In this document: positions 15,844-24,826 of the stretch, in pieces
Layout of the letters: each line of letters opens with the position of its first letter
How positions within the stretch are numbered: position 1 is the stretch's first letter
Source: Candidatus Fermentibacterota bacterium
GTDB taxonomy: Bacteria > Fermentibacterota > Fermentibacteria > Fermentibacterales > JCC-6
Length of the DNA: 48,672 nucleotides
Reading direction: 5' to 3'
Assembly (NCBI GenBank): GCA_014728175.1
Contig: WJMA01000038.1
Location: 1-48,672, forward strand
The notes under the pieces: model-generated
What the model was told of the DNA's origin: nothing
Database searches by the model: none
What the model saw: only the letters and a program-made list of their open reading frames with translations
Made by a program: the position numbers and the translations under genes

Positions 15844-17834
15844 TGCTGGGCCAAATCGTTCTGCTTTCGCTGCTATCGGGCATTGCCTCCTGGTCGCTTT
15901 CCGTCACCGACCCTTCGGGCAATCCGGTCCGGGGCGCTTCCATAATCGACCCGGGTGAGGGTCGGTCCGAACAGGTGCTTCTGGGTACGACCGACTCCCT
16001 GGGCAGGTTCAAATCCCCGGGGGAGCCTCCGGAAACCTGCTTGATCAGACAGCCGGGATTCCGCCCCCTTCTCTTCCTTCCCCGGGAATCCCACAGCACG
16101 GTAAGAATGAGCGTACTGCCGGTTTCATCCGGTGTTCTGATCGAGGTCAGGGCCGAACGCTACGGTTTGCGCGACCTGGCCGGCTTCTCCACGACCACCG
16201 TAGACCGAAAGACCGCCCCTCTTCTCGAGAACCTGGGCCTATCCTCCGTGGAGGCTTACTGCCCGGGTATCAACGTCAGGGAGTACGGGGGGGCGATTCC
16301 CGTGCTATCCGTGGCCGTCAGGGGAGCCGATCCCGGACAGATCAGCTACTCGGTAGATGGACACGACATCTCCAGCGTTCTGGATGGAGCTCCCGGGGAG
16401 GGGATAGATCCTGCGCTTTTCGGCTCGGTGGAGGTGGCCAGGGGGGGGAGTTCCGCATTCCGCTCCGGCGGCATGGCGGGCTCGCTCTGCTTCACGCCGG
16501 AGGCGCCATCCGGCCCGGCATCGGTAAGCATCGGAGCGGATCACAGGGGAGGAGCCAGGATAATCTCCAGCCTGGGCATCGACGATGTTCGTCTATCCTT
16601 TTCCGGCAGGAGGTCGACAGGAGCCGCCGATGCCAGCGAGGCGTACTCCGGAGCGGCCCTGATCACCCTTCTCAGGCCGGATCTAAGGCTGGGAATCCTG
16701 GGAAACGCCGCCTCCGGAGAGACCGAGGCACCCGATTGGAGCCCAGACGCCGACGGAGAGCGGGTGAGGAGCACGATAGACCTCTGGGGGGCTGCGTCGC
16801 CCTCCTCCTGGAATCTGGCCGGTGGGTTGCGGCTGGGCAGGATGAGGTACCACTCCACCAGCCCCGAGCCGGTGGACGACGTGCACAGGGAAGGACGGAC
16901 CGACGTATCCGTCTCCCGGATGGTTCTGGCCCCGGCCCTCTCCCCCGTTACGGTGGACGTGGGCGCCTCGTTGAAGCAGGAATGGGTGAGAAGTACCGCC
17001 CTGGGGAATCGAAGCAGGTCCGTTCTGGATGCGGGATTCACCGCGCAGGCGCTCTCGAACATCCCCCTGACAATCGCGGGCAAGTACCTGATTTGGCCCG
17101 GAGCCGGGCCGGAATGGGCCGTTCGGGCGGAGCTTTCGCGGGATATCGCCGATTCCTCCCTGATCCTGTCGGCCGCGGTCTGTAGGAACTTCCGCCTTCC
17201 CAGCTTCAACGACCTCTACTGGCCGGCAGACGCCTTCGCGGAGGGCAACGAGGATCTGGCCCCCGAGAGTGGTTGGGAGGCGGAGATGGGGCTGTCCTCC
17301 TCACCTACGAAATCGATGCGGCTGTCCGCAAGCGCCTTCTCGGCCCATACGAAGGATCTGATCATGTGGCTTCCGGCCGAAGGTGGGATATGGCGGCCGG
17401 AGAACGTATCCGAGTCACACAAGATGGGTTTGGAGACCTCCGCGTGGATAGGGCTGGATTCCGCTGTCGAGCTCTTGGCAAACCTGACCCTCCTCAGGGC
17501 GACCGACGAGACGGAAGGATCCACCAACGAAGGGAAGATCCTCCCTTACAGGCCTCAGGTCACATGGGGGCTGACGGGGATATGGAGAACGGATGCGCTA
17601 TCGGTCTCGGTACAGCTCCAAGCCATAGGCGAGAGGTTCACCAACCGTTCCCAGACGGCCAGTCTGCCCGGTTACCGGCTGGCCAACTGCAGGATCGAGT
17701 GTTCCCTGCCCTGGACGCCGCTCAGGGGCGAGCTGTGGTGCGAAAACGTGTTGGACGAGTACTACGAGGAAAGCGTCGGCTACCGGGGTCGGCCCCGCAC
17801 GGTGGGACTGGCCCTGACCTGGAAAGGAAACTGA
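15843..17834 (+). CDS. TonB-dependent receptor, BtuB-like cobalamin transporter
   Basis: An outer-membrane receptor of about 660 residues. After the export segment (LGQIVLLSLLSGIASW) comes a small carboxypeptidase-regulatory-like domain (VTDPSGNPVRGASI to GTTDSLGRFKS). The TonB plug follows (APLLENLGLSSVEAYCPGIN, VAVRGADPGQISYSVDGHDI, VEVARGGSSAFRSGGMAGSL), then a beta barrel with NDLYWPADAFAEGNEDLAPE, typical of siderophore/B12 receptors. Riboswitch control makes cobalamin or a corrinoid the likely cargo. The start is uncertain: the frame is open from TTG 15810, inside the terminator hairpin; I prefer TTG 15843, just after the stem. The next gene starts 2 bases after the TGA stop. Confidence 0.85.
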   Translation: MLGQIVLLSLLSGIASWSLSVTDPSGNPVRGASIIDPGEGRSEQVLLGTTDSLGRFKSPGEPPETCLIRQPGFRPLLFLPRESHSTVRMSVLPVSSGVLIEVRAERYGLRDLAGFSTTTVDRKTAPLLENLGLSSVEAYCPGINVREYGGAIPVLSVAVRGADPGQISYSVDGHDISSVLDGAPGEGIDPALFGSVEVARGGSSAFRSGGMAGSLCFTPEAPSGPASVSIGADHRGGARIISSLGIDDVRLSFSGRRSTGAADASEAYSGAALITLLRPDLRLGILGNAASGETEAPDWSPDADGERVRSTIDLWGAASPSSWNLAGGLRLGRMRYHSTSPEPVDDVHREGRTDVSVSRMVLAPALSPVTVDVGASLKQEWVRSTALGNRSRSVLDAGFTAQALSNIPLTIAGKYLIWPGAGPEWAVRAELSRDIADSSLILSAAVCRNFRLPSFNDLYWPADAFAEGNEDLAPESGWEAEMGLSSSPTKSMRLSASAFSAHTKDLIMWLPAEGGIWRPENVSESHKMGLETSAWIGLDSAVELLANLTLLRATDETEGSTNEGKILPYRPQVTWGLTGIWRTDALSVSVQLQAIGERFTNRSQTASLPGYRLANCRIECSLPWTPLRGELWCENVLDEYYEESVGYRGRPRTVGLALTWKGN

Positions 17835-17835
17835 T

Positions 17836-18882
17836 ATGAGAAGAGCCACGGTAGGAACGACATTGGTCCCGGCCATGCTCGCCGTTCTGGCCGTTACCAT
17901 CGGGTGTGAATCCGTCAGCGGTCCGGAGGAGGAGCCCAACCCGTCCGGAAGAGTCGTGGCCTGGTTCAACGGACTGGGAAGTACCGTGGACCTGTACTTC
18001 CCCGATGCCGATTCCCTGGTCATTCAGGCTTACAATACCGGTAATGCTCCCAACGACATAGCGTATCTGGGTGACGACATGATAGGGGTGGTCAACTCCA
18101 GCACCGGCACCCTCTCCGTGTACAATCTCTCCAGCACCGGGGGATCGTACGCCGAGATCGAGTTCTCCCTGGGAAGCAATCCCTACTGTCTGGATTGCCA
18201 TCAGTCTAACATTTACGTCACCTTGCTGATGTCCGGCAAGGTAGCGGTGATCGACCGACACTCATGGGAGATCGAGGATACCTTCGACGTATCTCCCAAC
18301 CCCAGCGGAATAGCCATTGTGGACGATGAGCTCTTCGTAAGCCATGCCAACTGGCCGGACAGCACGTTCCAGGGCGGGATAACTGTGGTGAGTGCATCGG
18401 CCGGCAACACTTTGGATACGATCGCTACGCCGATCAATACCTTGACGGCCGATTACTTCCCTGAGACGGGAAGTATCCACGCTGTGGCGACGACCTATGC
18501 AGGCGACGGAACGATAAGCATAGTCGATCCCGGGACCAGATCGATCACCGCAACCGTACCTACCGGCGGCTCGCCCACGACTCCGACTATGTTGGGCTCC
18601 GGGCGGTTCGCGGCCGGCGACGGCTGGAGCTCCAACTTGGTGTACCTATACGGCGAGGACGGTAACGTATCCTCCACCTGGGACTGCGGCCACAACGTGA
18701 TGGGTGTGGCTTCTTTCGGTTCAGACACCCTCTACATGACCGGCTGGAACGAGGACCTGGTCTACGTGGGTCTGTCCTCCACCCAGACCATCTTAGACTC
18801 TCTGGCCTCCGGCGACGCCCCCCAGGGAATCATCTGCATCGACCGCCCCCCTGGGGACGGGGGAATGTTAAACGCCAAATAA
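17836..18882 (+). CDS. YncE-type beta-propeller lipoprotein, BtuG-like
   Basis: A 348-residue lipoprotein (AVLAVTIGCES lipobox) built of repeated blades: NAPNDIAYLGDDMIGVVNSS, NPYCLDCHQSNIYVTLL, GKVAVIDRHSWEIEDTF, NPSGIAIVDDELFVSH, GTISIVDPGTRSITATV and a last blade around MGVASFGSDTLYM. This is a seven-bladed YncE/surface-antigen propeller. It begins one base after the TonB receptor stop under a B12 riboswitch. In Bacteroides, BtuG is a surface propeller lipoprotein next to BtuB that captures B12 with very high affinity. The same architecture, size and position here make a BtuG-like role likely; sequence-level orthology is not shown. Confidence 0.78.
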   Translation: MRRATVGTTLVPAMLAVLAVTIGCESVSGPEEEPNPSGRVVAWFNGLGSTVDLYFPDADSLVIQAYNTGNAPNDIAYLGDDMIGVVNSSTGTLSVYNLSSTGGSYAEIEFSLGSNPYCLDCHQSNIYVTLLMSGKVAVIDRHSWEIEDTFDVSPNPSGIAIVDDELFVSHANWPDSTFQGGITVVSASAGNTLDTIATPINTLTADYFPETGSIHAVATTYAGDGTISIVDPGTRSITATVPTGGSPTTPTMLGSGRFAAGDGWSSNLVYLYGEDGNVSSTWDCGHNVMGVASFGSDTLYMTGWNEDLVYVGLSSTQTILDSLASGDAPQGIICIDRPPGDGGMLNAK

Positions 18883-18933
18883 ACGGAGGGTACACCAAGC
18901 CTGACAAGTCAGGGGTATTCGAGGGATTCCGGC

Positions 18934-19830
18934 TCACTCCTCCCCGGAGTACGGGGTGCCGATTCCCAGTAGATCGGCGATGTTGGCCTTCGGATCTATC
19001 ACCGGTTCGATGAGTGGTTTGCCGCAGGTCATCAGAGTGGTCACCCCCGGGCCATGACCTGCGGACTTGCAGTCGCTGTGCACCACTATGCCTATGCTAA
19101 CTGCACCCTTTCTGTAGGCTCTGCCGAACCTGTTGTCGTGGTCGATCAGAGCCACCAGGTCGCCGAACCTGATCCTGTCCAGGCCGTACTCGGCCACCGA
19201 ATCGGGGTCGCTGGTCATTATGTCGTAGTCACCTTTTGCCACGTGCGAGGCGCCTACCCCCGATCCCATGCAGGCAGCCGGTACTCTGGTGGTTACCGGA
19301 ACCCGTAATCCGCCCTCGGCCGTTTTCTCTATGCTCATCTTCCCCAAAAGGGCCGGGTCCAGGTTGTAAAGCACCACCTGGGGGAATTCCAGGAGGGTCA
19401 GCCCCTGTCCCCTGGCGTGGACAATGATCTTATCGTCGTAGTTGAGCTTTTCCTTGGCCTCCCGGGGGAAATCCACGATAACGTGCTCGGAACCTCCATG
19501 GTGGCCAACAACGTAGCCTATGGCACCCTTCGCCTCGCCGGAGATGACCTCAGCCCTGTTGCCGGCGCAGGCGTAAAGCTGCAGCGAGACGTTGGGGTGC
19601 TCGAACGGCTTCTCGGTGTTCGCGGTGCAGCTGACGCCGGGCTCGACATGGTCGCCGGCCCAACCGAACGCCGGGTCGCCCACCTGCATGTTCACCGTTA
19701 TTCCACCGATGGAAGGAAGGATGAAGGGCACTCCCTCGTGGTCAACGCGCCAACGGGCCCTGGTTCGGGGTGGACCTGGCTTACACTGAATCCGAAACTC
19801 GACTATCTTGCTCTCGTTGGTTCTCAGCAC
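18934..19830 (-). CDS. DUF4438-family protein
   Basis: A 298-residue cytoplasmic protein recognised as DUF4438 by its conserved path: [29 protein letters not shown], a GDHVEPGVS turn, [12 protein letters not shown]-like segment (seen as [16 protein letters not shown]), [24 protein letters not shown]-like (seen as [11 protein letters not shown]), [21 protein letters not shown] and [16 protein letters not shown] near the end. Homologues occur in Thermotogae and other anaerobes; the biochemical role is unknown as far as I know. It is divergent from the ergothioneine gene pair with about 215 bases between them. Confidence 0.8.
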   Translation of the reverse strand: MLRTNESKIVEFRIQCKPGPPRTRARWRVDHEGVPFILPSIGGITVNMQVGDPAFGWAGDHVEPGVSCTANTEKPFEHPNVSLQLYACAGNRAEVISGEAKGAIGYVVGHHGGSEHVIVDFPREAKEKLNYDDKIIVHARGQGLTLLEFPQVVLYNLDPALLGKMSIEKTAEGGLRVPVTTRVPAACMGSGVGASHVAKGDYDIMTSDPDSVAEYGLDRIRFGDLVALIDHDNRFGRAYRKGAVSIGIVVHSDCKSAGHGPGVTTLMTCGKPLIEPVIDPKANIADLLGIGTPYSGEE

Positions 19831-19973
19831 TGTGGTTCCTTTCGGGATTCTGTCGATTCGTCTTTACATCGAGAATGTAGGTGGAGGATGACGATACGGG
19901 AGCACCTCGGCCCGGTCAACGCGATGTCAATAGTTCTTTGAGGAATGGACCCGGGGAAGGGTTTTTAAGTTTC

Positions 19974-20001
19974 TTGAAAAACGTCCCAGATTTCCTATGT
20001 T
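19974..20001 (+). promoter_or_regulatory. Possible promoter of the eanB-eanA operon
   Basis: TTGAAA (19974-19979) and TATGTT (19996-20001) lie 16 bases apart in an AT-richer stretch, 45 bases before the rhodanese gene. The spacing is right and nothing competes nearby, but both boxes are imperfect. The 5' region also separates this operon from the divergent DUF4438 gene. Confidence 0.4.
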
Positions 20002-20046
20002 CTAACCCGGGAATTAGAAAGAGCCCCACCAGGAACGGGGGAAGGG

Positions 20047-21336
20047 ATGGCGGGCGGCTTCGCGAATATCACGACCGAAGATCTTCTAACCTTACTGGAC
20101 CTGAACGACCCAACCGTTATCGACGCCAGAAGTGTGGACGCGTACAACGGCTGGCGGCTGCGGGACGAACCGAGGGGCGGCCACATCAAGGGTGCAAGAA
20201 GCCTTTGGTACCGATGGGTGGGCAAGGCTTACTGGGACGATCTAATCCGCAAGAAGGAAATCGACACCAAAGGCAGGGTGGTCGTATACGGCTACGATCG
20301 CGAGCAGTCGACTCGGGTCGCCAGCGCCCTCCACGAAGCAGGCTGCAAGGACCTTCAAATCTACGATGACTTCGTCGATGGATGGAGCGCAAATCCCGAA
20401 CCGCCCATGGAGAGACTCGCTCGGTTCGACCAACTGGTGCATCCCGGCTGGTTGGATCGGTTGATCAAAGGTGGTAAACCGGAGCAGTACGACGGCCGTC
20501 CGTTCGCTGTGTGCCATGCGCACTACAGGAACCCCCGGGACTACAATATCGGTCATATACCCGGCGCAATACCAATGGATACCCTGGAACTGGAGGAGCC
20601 GCGAATGTGGAACCGCCGCTCCCCCGAAGAGCTGAAGTCCAATCTGGAGAGAAAGGGCATCACCCACGATACCATGGTGATCACCTACGGCAGGTTCTCC
20701 AGCCCGGACAACAGGGATCCCTTTCCCGGAAGCAACGCAGGCCAGATAGCCGCCGCCCGCTGCGCCGCCATCATGATGTATGCGGGAGTCGAGGACGTGA
20801 GGGTTCTCAATGGCGGCCTCATGTCCTGGGAGGCCGCAGGTCTGGAAACGACCGACCGGCCGGCCATACCCTCAGAGGTCGATGATTTCGGCACCGATGT
20901 TCCGGCCCGCCGCGATCTCATGGTCGACCTGACGGAGGCCGGGGAGATTCTGGCCTCTAAGGAGGGTGAGTTGGTCAGCATCCGCAGCTGGCAGGAGTTC
21001 ATAGGTGAGGTCAGCGGGTACAACTATATCGATATCAAGGGACGTATTCCGGGCGCGGTTTTCGGTGACTGCGGAAGTGATGCCTACCACATGGAGAACT
21101 TCAGAAATCCCGACCACACCACCCGCGAGTACGGAGAGATCGCCCGTAACTGGGAGGAATCGGGAATAATTCCCGACAAGCGGATTGCCTTCTATTGCGG
21201 TACCGGCTGGCGCGCCAGCGAGGCCTTCCTCAACGCCTACCTGATGGGATGGGACAACATTTCCGTGTTCGACGGGGGCTGGATGGCGTGGAGCAATGAT
21301 CCGGCCAATCCGATCCAGACCGGAATACCGGACTAG
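20047..21336 (+). CDS. eanB: Multi-rhodanese sulfurtransferase, EanB-like (anaerobic ergothioneine biosynthesis)
   Basis: A 429-residue cytoplasmic protein of tandem rhodanese domains. Domain 1 (about 8-113: TVIDARSVDAYNGW, VVVYGYDREQSTR) and domain 2 (about 130-275: HIPGAIPMDTLELE, MVITYGRFSSPDN) have no cysteine in the active-site loop. The last domain (about 300-420) has Cys384 in IAFYCGTGWRASEAFLNAYL. EanB of Chlorobium, which puts sulfur onto trimethylhistidine through an active-site persulfide, has the same build with one active C-terminal rhodanese loop (C-G-T-G-W-R). The next gene is an EgtD-type histidine methyltransferase only 4 bases away, exactly the EanA-EanB pair. So the likely reaction is hercynine to ergothioneine without oxygen. 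Confidence 0.85.
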   Translation: MAGGFANITTEDLLTLLDLNDPTVIDARSVDAYNGWRLRDEPRGGHIKGARSLWYRWVGKAYWDDLIRKKEIDTKGRVVVYGYDREQSTRVASALHEAGCKDLQIYDDFVDGWSANPEPPMERLARFDQLVHPGWLDRLIKGGKPEQYDGRPFAVCHAHYRNPRDYNIGHIPGAIPMDTLELEEPRMWNRRSPEELKSNLERKGITHDTMVITYGRFSSPDNRDPFPGSNAGQIAAARCAAIMMYAGVEDVRVLNGGLMSWEAAGLETTDRPAIPSEVDDFGTDVPARRDLMVDLTEAGEILASKEGELVSIRSWQEFIGEVSGYNYIDIKGRIPGAVFGDCGSDAYHMENFRNPDHTTREYGEIARNWEESGIIPDKRIAFYCGTGWRASEAFLNAYLMGWDNISVFDGGWMAWSNDPANPIQTGIPD

Positions 21337-21340
21337 ACGG

Positions 21341-22327
21341 ATGAAGAACGAGGTGGTTGATGGAATCGAGATTACAGACCACCTCAGACGGCTGTCCCCT
21401 GAACAGGTTAGAGAAGAGATTCTGTCCGGCCTTTTGGATTCCCCGAGATCGTTGCCCTCGAAGTACTTCTACGACCAGAAAGGCTCGCGTCTTTTCGAGG
21501 ATATCACCAAGCTCGACGAGTACTACCTCACCGACACGGAAAAGGGCATAATGCGGAGGACCATGCCCCTCGTAGTCGGGGAGCTGTCCGATGCCGACGT
21601 GATAGAGTTGGGCAGCGGCGATTGCTCCAAGATATCCATTCTGCTGGAATCGATCCCGGAGGAATCAAGGAGCACCATCCGGTACGTGCCGGTGGACGTC
21701 AGCAGGGCGGCCATAGTCAAATCGGCCGTAAAGCTCAGGGAGCGCTTTCCCCGGGTACGCATCCAAGGCCTGGTAGCAAACTTCCACCATCGAATCGAAG
21801 AGGTTCCCGATGGACACAGAAAGCTCTTCTGCTTCTTCGGCAGCACCATCGGCAATCTGGGCCAAGCCGAATCGGAATCGTTCCTCGCAGGATTGAGCGA
21901 GGTTATGCGACCGGCAGACCGCCTTCTTCTCGGACTGGACATGGTCAAGGAGGTTGGGGTGCTAGAAAGCGCCTACAACGATTCCAAGGGGATCACGGCA
22001 GCTTTCAACCGCAACATTCTCGACGTGGTCAACAGGTTGGTCCAGACCGATTTTAGACCCCGGGAGTTCGATCACTCCGCCTTCTTCAACTCGGAAGTGA
22101 ACCGGATCGAGATGCACCTCGTTCCCAGACGGAATTCGACCGTTCACAGCCCGTACCTGCAAAGTCCTCTGGAGATTTCTTCCGGGGAGACCATTCATAC
22201 CGAGAACTCCTACAAGTACACTCCGGACAGCATCGAATCGTTCTGCAAGAAGTGCCGGCTAAATGTCGAGAACATCTTCATGGACGAGCGGGAATGGTTC
22301 TCGCTCGTGGAGCTGGCCGCCGACTGA
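21341..22327 (+). CDS. eanA: L-histidine N-alpha-methyltransferase, EanA/EgtD type
   Basis: A 328-residue SAM-dependent enzyme that trimethylates histidine to hercynine (trimethylhistidine). EgtD-family signatures are all present: SLPSKYFYDQKGSRLFEDIT, the SAM site IELGSGDCSKI, FFGSTIGNL, and AYNDSKGITAAFNRNIL near residues 215-232, with HTENSYKYT and an FSLVELAAD-type end. I start at ATG 21341 rather than an in-frame ATG at 21296 inside the rhodanese gene, because 328 residues matches the family length. Together with the upstream rhodanese protein it completes the anaerobic ergothioneine pathway; no EgtB/EgtC genes are in the window. Confidence 0.92.
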   Translation: MKNEVVDGIEITDHLRRLSPEQVREEILSGLLDSPRSLPSKYFYDQKGSRLFEDITKLDEYYLTDTEKGIMRRTMPLVVGELSDADVIELGSGDCSKISILLESIPEESRSTIRYVPVDVSRAAIVKSAVKLRERFPRVRIQGLVANFHHRIEEVPDGHRKLFCFFGSTIGNLGQAESESFLAGLSEVMRPADRLLLGLDMVKEVGVLESAYNDSKGITAAFNRNILDVVNRLVQTDFRPREFDHSAFFNSEVNRIEMHLVPRRNSTVHSPYLQSPLEISSGETIHTENSYKYTPDSIESFCKKCRLNVENIFMDEREWFSLVELAAD

Positions 22328-22350
22328 TCCGGGAGCGAACCCCGAATCGT

Positions 22351-23466
22351 TTACTCCAGCAGATAGAGCTTCTGGTAGCCTTCTGGCGGGTCGTCTTCCC
22401 AGGCCAGTATCCCCCGGGGCGTGACCTCGGTCTGCCAGCTCCAGCCGTCATCGGGGAATACCGCATGACGGAGCAGATTGCCCTGCAGATCGTAAATGTC
22501 GAAGAACGGCTCCCTGCGAGTACCGCGCCTAACCCAAAGGTTGCCGTCCGGACCTATATCCAAATCCACGACCATGTACTTGTACGGGTCGGGGCTGAAC
22601 TCGAAGGGAAAGCCTCCGCCACCGCCGGTCATTCTCCGGATGTAGCTGTTCACGTAAAGACTCTCGTCGGCCATCTCCTCGGGCGTCTTCTCCACCGGCG
22701 TCATGTCTCTGGAGATGGAGAGGATCTCAGTTCCGGTAGTGTCCCAACCGGTGATGCTGTAATCGTAAGGATCCTTAAGCGCGAAGTAGATGGCCTCGGC
22801 GTTCCCACAGATGCTCATAGGGTCGATGAGGTCTATAAGAAACACGGAGGGATCCTCCATCAACTCGCTCATCGTAGCTTCCATGGAGTCCCGCCAAAGA
22901 GCGGTCTTCCAGTCCTCCTCTCCCCATTTGTAGATGGCAACCGTCCGACGCATGACGATGGCCTCGTCTCTGAGATCCTGCCCGATCTTGTAACCCACGA
23001 AGCTGCTGTCCGATATCGGGGTGGCGTAGAACGGAGGGTTCTGTTGCCATAGGCTGATCTCTTCCAGGTACCGCAGCGAGTCATCGAAAACGACGAATCC
23101 CTGCTTGCCCGGGGCTATGACGACCACCCTGCCGTCGGGCATCGTGAACACGTCCCAGGGCAACACCAGCTCCCCCGGCCCCTCGCCACGACGGGAGACC
23201 TGTCGAATGTAGTTGCCCTCGGTATCGTACACCTTCAGGCATGCCTCGGCCTGATCAACTACGATTATTCTGCCCTGCTCGTCCACGGTAGCCGCGACTA
23301 TTGCGGCAAAGGTATTCGTGGAATCACCCAGCTCCTCGCCGATCTCCATGACTACCCGAAGGGTGTCGACCGGATTGGTGATTCGATCGTCCGGCGTCGA
23401 ATCGGGCGCCCCTCCGCCACACCCGGCGATTATTGCAACGATCACACCCGCAGCCATATATCTCAT
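22351..23466 (-). CDS. Six-bladed beta-propeller lipoprotein
   Basis: A 371-residue lipoprotein with a clean lipobox (IVAIIAGC) followed by a GGG linker. The rest shows propeller blades: DEQGRIIVVDQAEACLKVYD then GNYIRQVSRRGEGPGEL, MPDGRVVVIAPGKQGFVVFD, and near the end IGPDGNLWVRRG with FFDIYDLQGNLLRHAVFPDD. The G-x-G-P-G-E-F/L motif after the first blade is typical of six-bladed NHL-like lipoproteins common in Bacteroidetes and Gemmatimonadetes. Convergent with eanA, 24 bases away; no functional link is evident. Confidence 0.75.
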   Translation of the reverse strand: MRYMAAGVIVAIIAGCGGGAPDSTPDDRITNPVDTLRVVMEIGEELGDSTNTFAAIVAATVDEQGRIIVVDQAEACLKVYDTEGNYIRQVSRRGEGPGELVLPWDVFTMPDGRVVVIAPGKQGFVVFDDSLRYLEEISLWQQNPPFYATPISDSSFVGYKIGQDLRDEAIVMRRTVAIYKWGEEDWKTALWRDSMEATMSELMEDPSVFLIDLIDPMSICGNAEAIYFALKDPYDYSITGWDTTGTEILSISRDMTPVEKTPEEMADESLYVNSYIRRMTGGGGGFPFEFSPDPYKYMVVDLDIGPDGNLWVRRGTRREPFFDIYDLQGNLLRHAVFPDDGWSWQTEVTPRGILAWEDDPPEGYQKLYLLE

Positions 23467-23774
23467 CTATCTATCCCTCCGGTGAGATTGACTAAAATCG
23501 CTCGAAAAGCATCTCCCGTAGATCTCCAACCAGGGGAGACACTCGGATGAGGAACCAAAAGAGATAGGGTGCATTCCCCTACTCTGGAGAAGCTACCGAG
23601 CATCGATGGGAACATCAGCGGGACGTGTCAAGCACGTCTCCAACGAACCGTCCCATCCAGAATGCTTCGACAATGGGACAACAATGCCCCGCAAACAGAA
23701 AAAAGATTATCTTTGTGCATGTACTAGCATGGAAGACGAGATACCGAAAAACAAAGAATGCATGGAGGAAAATA
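23467..23774. other. Intergenic region, 308 bases
   Basis: No gene is supported here. It should hold the divergent promoters of the propeller lipoprotein and the secreted protein at 23775. Visible structure: a hairpin GACGTG-TCAAG-CACGTC, and a 7-bp inverted repeat described separately. The reading frame of the downstream gene is open back to 23625 but shows no export signal or RBS there. Confidence 0.5.
23650..23679 (+). repeat. Inverted repeat, possible operator
   Basis: GTCCCAT (23650-23656) and ATGGGAC (23673-23679) form a perfect 7-bp inverted repeat with a 16-base spacer, about 95 bases before the secreted-protein start. No T-run follows, so it is not a terminator. It could be a regulator site; chance is not excluded. 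Confidence 0.3.
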
Positions 23775-24476
23775 ATGACCCGGATGCTTCTGATATTGGC
23801 TCTTGTTCCGTTGCCTGCGCTCGCTTCGATAGAGAACCCCGCTCATATCATACCGGCGATAAACGGCGTGGCCGAGGTAGAAGGCGGAGACGCACTAACG
23901 GCCTACACCGATCATTCGACATGGCTCGCCGAAGCGGGGGGCACGGTGACGATCGACTTCGACTCAATAGCCAGCGGAACGGTCATAACCACCCAGCTGG
24001 ATCCCTACGGCATATCCTACGTATCCGGGCAATCGGGCGGTGGGGTCAGCATCGATCAGATAGTGCTGTCATCCTCCGAGCTTCCCTTTCCCATGTTCAC
24101 CGCCGGCGACCTTCCTACCGAGCCCAACTTCATAAGCAACGACATGTCGTCGCCGTACTACGCGACGGGGGAAATCACCTTCGAGCTCAATCATACCTCG
24201 AAGGCGATCGGGGCCTACGTAGCCGACGGCTCACCCCTGGGCGACTTCTGCATAGAGGTCTTTGACGGGGGCACCAGCCTGGGCACGATCACCGTAGAGC
24301 CCCGGACGCTTCCGGGCGACGCTTTCGTGGGAGTGGTGAGCGACGAGGTATTCGACTCCGCGAAATTCTACGCCTCAAGCACAACCGACTCGTGGGGATT
24401 GGACAACCTGGAGCTCAACGACACGACCGACCTCTACTCCCGAACCTGGGGAGCGGTAAAGACGGTTTGCTTCTGA
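23775..24476 (+). CDS. Secreted protein of unknown function
   Basis: A 233-residue exported protein. The ATG at 23775 is chosen because GGAGG lies 6-7 bases upstream and the signal peptide MTRMLLILALVPLPALA starts there. The mature part is an all-beta, lectin-like fold: TVTIDFDSIASGTVITTQLD with GISYVSG, then FELNHTSKAIGAYVADGS, FCIEVFDGGTSLGTITVEP and a WGLDNLELND strand. That order (DFD..G..I..q....G..F, then a GFAY/GAYV strand, then a D-N-L/V strand) recalls PEP-CTERM-type extracellular proteins, but there is no C-terminal anchor. Function unknown. Confidence 0.6.
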   Translation: MTRMLLILALVPLPALASIENPAHIIPAINGVAEVEGGDALTAYTDHSTWLAEAGGTVTIDFDSIASGTVITTQLDPYGISYVSGQSGGGVSIDQIVLSSSELPFPMFTAGDLPTEPNFISNDMSSPYYATGEITFELNHTSKAIGAYVADGSPLGDFCIEVFDGGTSLGTITVEPRTLPGDAFVGVVSDEVFDSAKFYASSTTDSWGLDNLELNDTTDLYSRTWGAVKTVCF

Positions 24477-24577
24477 GCGAAGAGGCCAAATGGCAGGCTC
24501 GTCCCTGATTTCTTGCTTAAGTCATTCTCTTTTAATTTGGGAATGCACCGAATTATCTCGGTCTGGTGAAACCCGAT

Positions 24578-24826
24578 TTACTGCCAGCTGATTATTCCAT
24601 CAACAATGCTGCCATGCGTGGGATGAGTCGGCATTGGACACCTGATGCGATAATGATCCAGGTTCGCTTCCACCAGGTACAGATAGTTGCAGGCAGGGCA
24701 GTAGTACTCACGGCCTAGATATTCAAAAAGAGCGTCGCCTTCGGCATAGCAATCGTATTCGGCGTAGTACATCATCTCGGCGGTGGCAAGAGTTCTCATG
24801 TTGCCACGGCAGACTTTTCCCGGCTC
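24578..24826 (-). pseudogene. Second pilin-like module, in frame after a UGA stop
   Basis: After the TGA at 24829-24827 the same frame stays open for 83 codons and encodes a second copy of the module in the preceding lipoprotein: KVCRGNMRTLATAEMMYYAEYDCYA (given in part), LGREYYCPAC, YRIRCP, then HGSIVDGIISWQ before TAA. Homology to the first module begins upstream of the only available ATG (24799), so the copy has lost its start and export signal. It has no GGU-loop hairpin of the kind found in the two candidate selenoproteins. Either a duplicated, decayed gene or the second half of a protein made by UGA readthrough. Confidence 0.5.

Noticed and set aside
18900-18920. Hairpin CCTGA-CAAG-TCAGG after the BtuG-like gene as a terminator
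   Set aside because: No T-run on either strand; the stem is only five base pairs.
24477-24577. UGA after Val-Cys-Phe at the end of the 23775-24476 gene as another Sec site
   Set aside because: The protein ends naturally there, no conserved module follows, and no GGU-loop hairpin is visible downstream.
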